A stretch of 64,000 nt of DNA. It comes from a virus. The number at the start of each line of letters is the position of its first letter. Within the stretch, counting starts at the first letter, position 1. The stretch covers positions 213,445 to 277,444 of IMG/VR virus record IMGVR_UViG_3300034072_002211; one strand, given 5' to 3'. Below the pieces are notes generated by a model. That model searched no databases. It was not told the origin of the DNA and was given only the letters and a program-made list of their open reading frames with translations. The position numbers and the translations under genes are program-made. Below, in pieces: positions 58,861-64,000 of the stretch.

Positions 58861-59007
58861 GTTGAGGGCAAGTTGCCGCCTGGAATCATTTCCGCCGCGT
58901 TTGCCAATTCCGCCACTCCCCGTCATGTGGTCGGGGAGCCAGGACTCGAACCTGGAAGACCTTAGTCAGCAGTTTCCATCAGATAACCCAAACTGTCGGC
59001 CCTCAAC
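58861..59007 (-). tRNA. circularly permuted tRNA-Leu-like (copy R3)
   Basis: 9-bp closing stem GTTGAGGGC / GCCCTCAAC. T-arm CCAGG/CCTGG, acceptor 3' CTCCCCG plus ACCA, then acceptor 5' CGGGGAG (7/7 pairs) and a Leu-type D-arm GCGGAATTGGCAAACGC. A GAC-UAAG-GUC variable stem and GCGG/CUGC anticodon stem strands are split across the halves. Confidence 0.65.
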
Positions 59008-59012
59008 TATTC

Positions 59013-59246
59013 TTACGCATCAGGATTCTTGTTAGCCTTGATAGCTTCAATCCTAGCATTCATCTGGGTTCGCATCTGAATCTTTTGGATCACAGTTGCT
59101 AGACCCTTGGGCATCTTGACTGTGTCTACATTACGAAGGGCACCAAAGAAGTCCCTTACGTCAGTAGCAAGCTCGTTGTGTTCAGCGCGAAGCTTCTCTA
59201 GCTCAGCACGAGTTTCAGCCAATTCTGCCTTCAAATTTTCATCCAT
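59013..59246 (-). CDS. coiled-coil protein, unknown
   Basis: 77 residues, charged helix over most of its length; ends just before R3. No family. Confidence 0.65.
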   Translation of the reverse strand: MDENLKAELAETRAELEKLRAEHNELATDVRDFFGALRNVDTVKMPKGLATVIQKIQMRTQMNARIEAIKANKNPDA

Positions 59247-59272
59247 CGGGTTTTACCTCTGTTATTGGACGT

Positions 59273-59350
59273 TGGCGCCTCATACGGGATTCGAACCCGT
59301 GATCTCTACCGTGACAGGGTAGCGGGGACTCCAGACTCCCCTAATGAGAC
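59273..59350 (-). tRNA. tRNA-Asp(GUC)
   Basis: Acceptor GTCTCAT/ATGAGGC, anticodon loop CTGTCAC, T-arm GGGTTCGAATCCC, encoded CCA. Confidence 0.9.
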
Positions 59351-59357
59351 GTGGGTG

Positions 59358-60284
59358 TCAGTCGAGCAAGCTGCTGACTGACTGCTCATCCGAGATGCGC
59401 TTGATTGCCTCTGCGAGCAATGGCGCCACGGTGAGCTGCCGGATCTTCTCCGCGCCGTGTTCCAGCGGGATGGTGTCCGTGATGACCAGTTCTTTGAGCG
59501 AACTATTGGCGACTCGTTCCAGAGCCTGCCCACTCAATACACCGTGGGTGCAGTATGCCGAAACGTCGCTTGCGCCAGCCTCTATGAGGGCCTTGGCAGC
59601 ATTGCAGAGCGTTCCCGCGCTGTCCACGATATCGTCGATGAGAATGCAGGACTTGCCCGAAACGTCACCGATGATGTTCATGACCTCCGACACACCGGCC
59701 TTTTCGCGGCGCTTGTCCACAATAGCAAGGGGTGCGTTCTCGAGGCGCTTTGCGAGCGCACGAGCCCGAACCACACCGCCAACGTCTGGGCTTACAACAC
59801 AAAGGTTGTCAATGACCATGCGGGCACGAATGTCTGCCGCGATCACTGGAGCAGCCGCGAGGTTGTCCGTGGGAATATCGAAGAAGCCCTGGATCTGACC
59901 AGCGTGGAGGTCGAGAGCCAACACACGATCCGCACCAGCAGCCGTGATCAAGTTGGCGACCAGCTTCGCGCTAATCGGCGTCCGAGGACCAGGCTTACGG
60001 TCTTGTCGAGCGTAGCCATAATAGGGAGTAACTGCCGTGATCCTGCGAGCCGAAGCGCGCTTGAGCGCATCGACGAGAACCAGGAGTTCCATGAGGTTGT
60101 CGTTGACCGGATTGCAGGTGCTCTGGAGGATGAATACATCCTCACCGCGCACGTTCTCCTTGATCTCCACGAAGATCTCTTCGTCTGCGAACCGACGAAC
60201 ACGGGCGTCAACGAGTGGAACCTCGAGATAGTCCGAGATGTTCTTTGCCAACTCTAGGTTGGCATTTCCGGCCAGCAGCTTCAT
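59358..60284 (-). CDS. prs: ribose-phosphate pyrophosphokinase-like (Prs)
   Basis: 308 residues from ATG 60284 (GGAG upstream). PRPP-binding DDIVDSAGT and the flexible-loop region CVVSPDVGG are present. Prs makes PRPP from ribose-5-phosphate and ATP for nucleotide and NAD synthesis. Some phages use Prs-like enzymes (Adps) in NAD-salvage pathways that counter host defence; NadE at 1058 makes that idea worth testing. Confidence 0.85.
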   Translation of the reverse strand: MKLLAGNANLELAKNISDYLEVPLVDARVRRFADEEIFVEIKENVRGEDVFILQSTCNPVNDNLMELLVLVDALKRASARRITAVTPYYGYARQDRKPGPRTPISAKLVANLITAAGADRVLALDLHAGQIQGFFDIPTDNLAAAPVIAADIRARMVIDNLCVVSPDVGGVVRARALAKRLENAPLAIVDKRREKAGVSEVMNIIGDVSGKSCILIDDIVDSAGTLCNAAKALIEAGASDVSAYCTHGVLSGQALERVANSSLKELVITDTIPLEHGAEKIRQLTVAPLLAEAIKRISDEQSVSSLLD

Positions 60285-60308
60285 CGTCAACTCCCTATTT
60301 GGAAGTTC

Positions 60309-60337
60309 TTTCTAGCAGCTGGTGTCCGGCTTATCAA
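60309..60337 (-). promoter_or_regulatory. prs promoter
   Basis: TTGATA, 17-nt spacer, TAGAAA, overlapping the 3' end of R5. Confidence 0.7.
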
Positions 60338-60339
60338 TA

Positions 60340-60482
60340 TTCAACGGGCAAGTTGCGAAAAGGATGTTTTTCGGCGTCCTAACCACTAGACGAACCCCGC
60401 ATAGATTTTGGAGCGGGGTATGGGATTCGAACCCATGTAACCGGCGTGATAAGCGATAACCCTCATCAGTCGGCCCGTTGAA
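60340..60482 (-). tRNA. circularly permuted tRNA (copy R5)
   Basis: 10-bp closing stem TTCAACGGGC / GCCCGTTGAA. T-arm ATGGG/CCCAT, acceptor 3' ACCCCGC plus TCCA, 8 nt, acceptor 5' GCGGGGT (perfect 7 bp), D-arm GTCTAGTGGTTAGGAC as in Glu/Asp tRNAs, then CCGAAAAACATCC and CGCAACTTGC. Motif CGA-CTGATGA-GGGTTATC after the left stem. Confidence 0.65.
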
Positions 60483-60484
60483 AC

Positions 60485-60673
60485 TTAGGCGGATTCCAGA
60501 CTGGTTTCTGGAATGCCGAGCATCTTCAATCCCACGTAGAAATTGTCGGTCTTTTCGATGACCTCAATGTCCCAGTGGGTATAGCGTTCGGTGTAGTGAC
60601 GTTGCGCGATGATCCGGCAAAGTGGTTTGCCATGTTGGCTTTTGAACCGCACTTCCTGATCTTCGCTAAACAT
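60485..60673 (-). CDS. small protein, unknown
   Basis: 62 residues from ATG 60673 (GGAG upstream); promoter TTGACA-17-TATAAA at 60693-60721. Confidence 0.65.
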   Translation of the reverse strand: MFSEDQEVRFKSQHGKPLCRIIAQRHYTERYTHWDIEVIEKTDNFYVGLKMLGIPETSLESA

Positions 60674-60692
60674 CAGCAACTCCTTTGTGGCC

Positions 60693-60721
60693 TTTATAGC
60701 CAGGAGGTTCACCGTTGTCAA
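60693..60721 (-). promoter_or_regulatory. promoter for the 60485 gene
   Basis: TTGACA, 17-nt spacer, TATAAA, a near-consensus promoter. Confidence 0.8.
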
Positions 60722-60723
60722 TG

Positions 60724-60791
60724 CGCTCCAGAGAGGATTCGAACCTCCAAAGGCCGCTTTAGGAGAGCAGCGTCCATCCATTGGCTGAAGC
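60724..60791 (-). tRNA. tRNA-Arg(CCU)
   Basis: Acceptor GCTTCAG/CTGGAGC, stem GCTGC/GCGGC with inner pair leaving loop CTCCTAA, T-arm GGAGG/CCTCT. Confidence 0.8.
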
Positions 60792-60792
60792 A

Positions 60793-60869
60793 TGGCGTTC
60801 CCGAGACGACTCGAACGTCCGACCTTTACCTTCGCAGGGTAACGCTCTATCCAACTGAGCTACGGGAAC
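60793..60869 (-). tRNA. tRNA-Arg(GCG)
   Basis: Acceptor GTTCCCG/CGGGAAC, loop CTGCGAA, encoded CCA; 1 nt from the preceding tRNA. Confidence 0.88.
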
Positions 60870-60876
60870 ATGGAAG

Positions 60877-60988
60877 ACGACGAGCAAGTGGCGAAAGCCG
60901 ATTGCCCCCAAGGGCGCTTTCCCATAGGGTATATGGTGGGAAAGAGAGGAGTCGAACCTATGATAACGAATTTCAGTCGGCTCGTCGT
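60877..60988 (-). tRNA. circularly permuted tRNA (copy R6)
   Basis: 9-bp closing stem ACGACGAGC / GCTCGTCGT. T-loop TTCGACT, acceptor 3' CTTTCCC plus ACCA, 10 nt, acceptor 5' GGGAAAG (7/7), D-arm half; motifs CGA-CTGAAATTC-GTTATC and CACTTGC. Confidence 0.6.
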
Positions 60989-60989
60989 T

Positions 60990-61064
60990 TGTGGAGAATA
61001 TGGGAATCGAACCCATCGCAGCGATGGTGCGAGCATCGCCTGTGTAACACCCAGCACATTCCCC
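60990..61064 (-). tRNA. tRNA-Ala(CGC)
   Basis: Acceptor GGGGAAT/ATTCTCC, stem GCGATG/CATCGC with loop CTCGCAC, T-arm ATGGG/CCCAT. Confidence 0.85.
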
Positions 61065-61228
61065 AGGAGAGTCAAGACCCAAGGCCGGCTTCCGCACTTC
61101 CGGCACCAACATGGAATCCGGCGTTCAGTGGCCGGCCCATCAGCCCAACAAGTCAATCACTAGCCTATGGGGCGAGGGGCCTAGAAACCCAGCCTTCTCC
61201 ACATATTCGGTCATGACCCCATGGGTCT
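61065..61228 (-). other. non-coding spacer in tRNA cluster
   Basis: About 165 nt without gene. Holds a GGCCGGC/GCCGGCC-rich hairpin near 61080-61140; nothing else recognised. Confidence 0.5.
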
Positions 61229-61302
61229 TGGTGCTTCCACTGAGAATCGAACTCAGGTTTACGGGTTACGAATCCGTTGTCCTACCACTGAACGATAGAA
61301 GC
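61229..61302 (-). tRNA. tRNA-Thr(CGU)
   Basis: Acceptor GCTTCTA/TGGAAGC, loop TTCGTAA with A31-C39 mismatch, encoded CCA. Confidence 0.85.
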
Positions 61303-61303
61303 A

Positions 61304-61379
61304 TGGTGCCGGTGAAAGGACTCGAACCCTCAACCTTCTCCTTACAAGGGAGTTGCACTACCAATTGTGCTACACCGGC
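61304..61379 (-). tRNA. tRNA-Thr(UGU)
   Basis: Acceptor GCCGGTG/CACCGGC, loop CTTGTAA, encoded CCA. Confidence 0.9.
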
Positions 61380-61393
61380 AGGTTGTCCAAGGA

Positions 61394-61422
61394 CTCAAAC
61401 AACAGTGCATCCGTGCTGTCAA
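61394..61422 (-). promoter_or_regulatory. weak promoter upstream of tRNA-Thr(UGU)
   Basis: TTGACA, 17-nt spacer, TTTGAG; the -10 is poor. Confidence 0.45.
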
Positions 61423-61427
61423 GTCCT

Positions 61428-61503
61428 TGGTGCTCCCGGTAGGAGTCGAACCTACGACCTACGCCTTCGGAGGGCGGCGCTCTATCCACTGAGCTACGGA
61501 AGC
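61428..61503 (-). tRNA. tRNA-Arg(CCG)
   Basis: Acceptor GCTTCCG/CGGGAGC, loop CTCCGAA, encoded CCA. Confidence 0.9.
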
Positions 61504-61504
61504 A

Positions 61505-61575
61505 TGGAGCCCCTACTAGGATTCGAACCTAGCCTCCAGCGTTCGAAGCGCCGGGTCCTGTCCACAGGCAGAGGC
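61505..61575 (-). tRNA. tRNA-Arg(UCG)
   Basis: Acceptor GCCTCTG/TAGGGGC (wobble pairs), short D-arm, stem CGGCG/CGCTG with loop CTTCGAA, CCA. AACTTGC abuts its 5' end. Confidence 0.82.
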
Positions 61576-61582
61576 AAGTTAG

Positions 61583-61657
61583 TGGTGACCCATACGAGAT
61601 TCGAACTCGTGTTAACGCCGTGAGAGGGCGTCGTCCTGACCACTAGACGAATGGGCC
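61583..61657 (-). tRNA. tRNA-Glu(CUC)
   Basis: Acceptor GGCCCAT/ATGGGTC, loop CTCTCAC, encoded CCA. Confidence 0.9.
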
Positions 61658-61666
61658 GTTAGAGGG

Positions 61667-61936
61667 TTACGCGCTGGGCTTCTTGTCAGCGATTGCCTCA
61701 GTGGTCGCAAAGCGCAACAGGGCAGTCGTGATACCAACGAACGCAAAGATTGGACCATACCACGCATCAGGGATCACACCCTGCATCTGTGGCAAGTAGG
61801 TCTCTGCCGCACCGAAGACAGCAACAGCGCCACCGAACCAAATCGTCTTCGATTTAGCGGTTGCGATGAGCCAGTCCTTGGCGTTGAAGCCAAATGCTTT
61901 GAGCACTTCGAGGGCGGGAGCAACATTGTATGCCAT
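61667..61936 (-). CDS. holin-like membrane protein
   Basis: 89 residues with two membrane spans (WFGGAVAVFGAAETYL and AWYGPIFAFVGITTALL) and a short charged C-terminus, like phage holins. GGAGGATTTCCC before ATG. Sits among tRNAs rather than next to the spanins. Confidence 0.65.
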   Translation of the reverse strand: MAYNVAPALEVLKAFGFNAKDWLIATAKSKTIWFGGAVAVFGAAETYLPQMQGVIPDAWYGPIFAFVGITTALLRFATTEAIADKKPSA

Positions 61937-61963
61937 GGGAAATCCTCCTGGGGTTTCCCATAT

Positions 61964-62146
61964 TTAGCTTGACCAGCGGGTTTCCACTCTTCCCGCACCA
62001 TCGCATGACAGTCCCAACATGAGCTCCGTCCCTCGTCCAAGGAGGGCAGCGACTACAGCACCAGCCCCTATAGCCAATACAGCGTAGGCTTGATCAAGCA
62101 ATTTCACTACCAGTAGGGATCCACATTTCCCTACACCGAAGAGCAC
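61964..62146 (-). CDS. possible small membrane protein
   Basis: 60 residues from a GTG/TTG-type start; hydrophobic AVLAIGAGAVVAALLG span. Overlaps no other gene and lies upstream of the holin-like gene, but its ribosome site is weak. Confidence 0.4.
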   Translation of the reverse strand: MLFGVGKCGSLLVVKLLDQAYAVLAIGAGAVVAALLGRGTELMLGLSCDGAGRVETRWSS

Positions 62147-62225
62147 CCGGTTTCGCTGACCCGACTTTAACCTGCTTTGCTCTTCACTTGCTCCAGGCGG
62201 TCAGTGCCTTGGCAGTAAATTAGAA

Positions 62226-62288
62226 CATGGGCAAGTTGGCAAGCTTGGGGTTCATCAAAGCAGGATAACCCAAGCCATTCGGCCCATG
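62226..62288 (-). ncRNA. 63-nt R element without tRNA halves (copy R4)
   Basis: Closing stem CATGGGC / GCCCATG, then CGA-ATGGC-TTGGGTTATC, a GCTTGGGTT/AACCC-AAGC hairpin and CCAACTTGC. Follows tRNA-fMet within the same transcript. Confidence 0.5.
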
Positions 62289-62291
62289 CGT

Positions 62292-62367
62292 TGGTTGCGG
62301 AGGTCGGATTTGAACCGACGTGCTTCTGGTTATGAGCCAGACGAGATAACCACTCCTCTACCCCGCG
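62292..62367 (-). tRNA. tRNA-fMet(CAU)
   Basis: C1-A72 mismatch typical of initiators, loop CTCATAA, T-arm GTCGG/CCGAC, encoded CCA. The anticodon stem lacks the three G-C pairs of canonical initiators, so initiator function is likely but not certain. Confidence 0.8.
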
Positions 62368-62373
62368 TCAAAA

Positions 62374-62402
62374 CTGTTAGTTGGGCTTGCGCTTTGCGTC
62401 AA
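62374..62402 (-). promoter_or_regulatory. promoter of tRNA-fMet
   Basis: TTGACG, 17-nt spacer, TAACAG. Confidence 0.7.
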
Positions 62403-62409
62403 GACCCTT

Positions 62410-62597
62410 TGTGGAGCCGAGGGGATTCGAACCCCCACAACGCGCTGACCCTAGCATTACCAAGGGCTGGTGTGTAGGTTCAAAGACTCGTCGCGAGCCT
62501 GTAAAAAATATCCCACACCATCTTACGCAGCTCGTCGGATTTTACTCCGAATCGCCCTGTCTTTTGCGACTGCCTGTCCCTCTAGGCGGACGGCCCC
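62410..62597 (-). ncRNA. compact tmRNA-like RNA
   Basis: About 186 nt. tRNA-like ends: acceptor GGGGCCG/CGGCTCC, a D-arm-like GCC...GGC hairpin and T-arm GGGGG/CCCCT; no anticodon arm. Instead, after AGTCGCAAAAGAC a frame from GCA reads AKDRAIRSKIRRAA then TAA, ending in AA as tmRNA tags do; AGTCGCAAA resembles the E. coli tmRNA resume region. UCGGA-GUAAAA-UCCGA and CCCT/AGGG hairpins follow. Shorter than most tmRNAs; an intron-bearing tRNA is the alternative. Confidence 0.5.
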
Positions 62598-62605
62598 ATA
62601 GGTAT

Positions 62606-62681
62606 TGGTGCTAAGGGCGGGAATCGAACCCACTTCCTCCGATTTTCAGCCGGGTGCATTGACCACAGTTGCTTCCTTAGC
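62606..62681 (-). tRNA. tRNA-Phe(GAA)
   Basis: Acceptor GCTAAGG/CCTTAGC, loop CTGAAAA, T-arm GTGGG/CCCGC, encoded CCA. Confidence 0.88.
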
Positions 62682-62682
62682 A

Positions 62683-62758
62683 TGGAGGCCCGAGTGGGAA
62701 TTGAACCCACATAGATCCGCTTTGCAGGCGGTCACAATGTCCACTCTGTCATCGGGCC
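62683..62758 (-). tRNA. tRNA-Cys(GCA)
   Basis: Acceptor GGCCCGA/TCGGGCC, loop CTGCAAA, encoded CCA; 1 nt from tRNA-Phe. About 125 nt of non-coding DNA with a TCTGAC/GTCAGA hairpin precedes it on the transcript. Confidence 0.9.
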
Positions 62759-62883
62759 GTGAAAACTTGCGTCTGACTACCACTACGTCAGAACCGGAGC
62801 GTCCGTCATTTGCAGCGACGAGAGCTACCAAGCACCATACTTTCGCCTGACGTTCATGACCGCCCTGCTAGGTATCAACAAGT

Positions 62884-62957
62884 TGGAGCGGGCGAAGGGA
62901 ATCGAACCCTCACTCTCAGCTTGGAAGGCTGATTCGCTACCATTACAACACGCCCGC
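62884..62957 (-). tRNA. tRNA-Gly(UCC)
   Basis: Acceptor GCGGGCG/CGCCCGC, loop CTTCCAA, encoded CCA. Confidence 0.9.
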
Positions 62958-63060
62958 AAAATGGCTCCCAATGGTCGGCCTTCCTAGGTGCCTTCCATGC
63001 TCCTCGTGCTCGAGATCAGACCATGCAAGCGCGAAGCATTGACAGTGGGTGGAGCCTCTG

Positions 63061-63134
63061 AGCGGGTAAGGGGAATCGAACCCCTCTCTTCACCATGGCA
63101 AGGTGACATAATCAGACCAATATACTATACCCGC
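63061..63134 (-). tRNA. tRNA-Gly(GCC)
   Basis: Acceptor GCGGGTA/TACCCGC, stem TCACC/GGTGA with loop TTGCCAT; CCA not encoded. Confidence 0.88.
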
Positions 63135-63421
63135 ATGTTCAATCTCGAAGATCCGTAGCCGCGATCCTGTTCTATGCTACAATCTACCTCGCCAGGATTT
63201 CTCCTGACGGCCTCGGCATTACCCGATGGAGACTTACTGCCTCCTGGCTGCACCAACCCGTCCCAATAGCAGGGGAATTACCTAGGACTGTTTGGCTTGC
63301 TGGCTTAATCACGGTGGTCTCTTCCCTTGTGTCGGGGTATCACCCCAACTCCCACTCGTTCCCCACGCCAGTCGCGAACTTCCTCAAAGCTTTCGCCCTG
63401 CTGTAGCTCGACCGTCGAGAT
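63135..63421 (-). other. non-coding block, possible structured RNA
   Basis: About 285 nt between tRNAs. Contains GGGG-TGATA-CCCC and CCAGGATTTCTCCTGACGG-type hairpins; no promoter or family recognised. Confidence 0.4.
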
Positions 63422-63495
63422 TGGTACACCCGGAGGGACTCGAACCCCCATGACTCGGTAATCGGCCGAGCGCCTTGCCATTAGACGACAGGTGT
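63422..63495 (-). tRNA. tRNA-Ile(GAU)?, non-canonical loop
   Basis: Acceptor ACACCTG/CGGGTGT, stem CTCGG/CCGAG with loop CCGATTA; GAU register implies C33 in place of the invariant U33. Encoded CCA. Confidence 0.7.
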
Positions 63496-63503
63496 ATGGT
63501 TTC

Positions 63504-63683
63504 AATTCGAGGACTGCGGTCCGGGTGCCCCACCTAGACTCCTCAGGCGACTCTACACTAGCACCGCTTCGTCAGCGGGCCCGGGACGCGACCACCGGCT
63601 CTCCCGAGTTCAAGTCGGGCATGTTGTTCAGCTAACCATGCGAGCAAGGAACAAAGTCCTTGGTGGCATCGCAGCCTCGAATT
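63504..63683 (-). repeat. 180-nt element with 14-bp closing stem
   Basis: AATTCGAGG-CTGCG pairs with CGCAG-T-CCTCGAATT. Interior includes CCCGA-CTTGAAC-TCGGG, an anticodon-arm-like hairpin that would read UGA. No T-loop pair; not an R copy. Confidence 0.45.
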
Positions 63684-63757
63684 GGAGCGGGTAGGGGGAT
63701 TCGAACCCCCGACATTCACGTTGGCAACGTGACGCTCTACCACTGAGCTATACCCGC
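63683..63757 (-). tRNA. tRNA-Gly(GCC), second copy
   Basis: Acceptor GCGGGTA/TACCCGC, D-arm GCTCAGTGGTAGAGC, loop TTGCCAA, encoded CCA. Confidence 0.92.
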
Positions 63758-63766
63758 ATGAGTATC

Positions 63767-63795
63767 ACATTACAGACTTTGGAACAGTCTGTCAA
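63767..63795 (-). promoter_or_regulatory. promoter of tRNA-Gly(GCC)
   Basis: TTGACA, 17-nt spacer, TAATGT. Confidence 0.7.
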
Positions 63796-63797
63796 TA

Positions 63798-63874
63798 TGG
63801 GGTGGCCAACGGGTCACGATCCCGTCCCTTCGGATTCACAGTCCGACATGCTCACCATTAACACAATGGCCACC
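63798..63874 (-). tRNA. tRNA-His(GUG)
   Basis: Acceptor GTGGCCA/TGGCCAC plus G-1 pairing with C73, the His hallmark; loop CTGTGAA; encoded CCA. T-loop ATCGTGA is atypical. Confidence 0.88.
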
Positions 63875-63937
63875 ATAAAGACCAGGCAGTTAGCTTCAAT
63901 GCTCGTTAACGGCGAGTTGCAGCCGTCACCTGGTTTG

Positions 63938-64000
63938 TGGATCACTGGGGAATCGAACCCCATGACGACCGCATTGCAAGTGCAGTCCGCTACCCCATAG
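63938..64000 (-). tRNA. tRNA-Ala(UGC), 5' end beyond window
   Basis: T-arm TGGGG/CCCCA, stem CTGCA/TGCGG with loop CTTGCAA; the acceptor 5' strand and the start of the D-arm lie outside the window. Confidence 0.82.

Noticed and set aside
60759-63505. Several 60-170-residue frames running through the tRNA cluster
   Set aside because: They translate tRNA T-arms (e.g. recurring RFEP/GFEP-type peptides) and are artefacts of tRNA sequence.

Overview
The window looks like 64 kb of the accessory, tRNA-rich part of a large tailed-phage genome. Evidence: many short genes packed head to tail with 1-4 nt stop/start overlaps, a tail-fibre module, a spanin pair, a holin-like protein, more than twenty tRNAs, and a phage-style set of nucleotide, RNA and NAD enzymes. 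The host is probably an alphaproteobacterium. This is an inference from a class I lysyl-tRNA synthetase, a beta-class adenine methyltransferase and GC-leaning codon use; no sequence search was possible.

Layout. Almost everything is on the minus strand. 0-15 kb: two-oxoglutarate oxygenase, NadE-like NAD synthetase, many small unknown genes, GNAT acetyltransferase, PTH2 peptidyl-tRNA hydrolase, a Bfd-like ferredoxin, two HD hydrolases (one SpoT-like), LysRS and an S24-like protein. 15.3-18.1 kb: a plus-strand, visibly AT-richer tail-fibre operon ending in a convergent hairpin. 18-34 kb: small unknown genes, a VWA-like protein, a plus-strand RNA with a tRNA-like 3' end, GIY-YIG-like and YqeY-like proteins, a 2H phosphoesterase, a ParB-like/RHH/HTH group, and an SF2 helicase. 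33.5-34.3 kb is non-coding. 34.3-48.6 kb: spanins, AAA+ ATPase, AlkB-like oxygenase, phosphatase, Nudix hydrolase, GalE and SerRS. 48.65-50.9 kb is a large non-coding block with strongly structured minus-strand RNA. 51-60 kb: regulators, BAX-inhibitor-like protein, DNA methyltransferase and Prs. 56.3-64 kb is the tRNA region.

Expression. Nearly every minus-strand unit starts with the same sigma70-like promoter (TTGAC, 16-17 nt spacer, TAnnnn). The TGA stop of the upstream gene often lies inside TTGAC. Many copies carry a CACCAGTTT/ACTGGTG inverted repeat. About ten promoters place the -10 box 5-7 nt before ATG, predicting leaderless mRNAs.

Most unusual content. (1) Several tRNAs in 56.3-61 kb appear circularly permuted: the T-arm/CCA half precedes the acceptor/D-arm half. 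Each is enclosed by a covarying closing stem and a conserved internal motif, and the same motif also occurs in two 63-nt copies without tRNA halves. (2) A minus-strand RNA at 50.29-50.82 kb is built of four homologous modules with cUUCGg tetraloops. (3) An approximately 1.3-kb structured RNA sits at 48.66-49.96 kb. (4) A compact tmRNA-like RNA lies at 62.4-62.6 kb. (5) A tRNA with a probable CUA (amber) anticodon lies at 40.2 kb. Translation genes (two synthetases, PTH2, the tRNA set) plus NadE, Prs and a 2H phosphoesterase fit a phage that rebuilds translation and NAD metabolism during infection.
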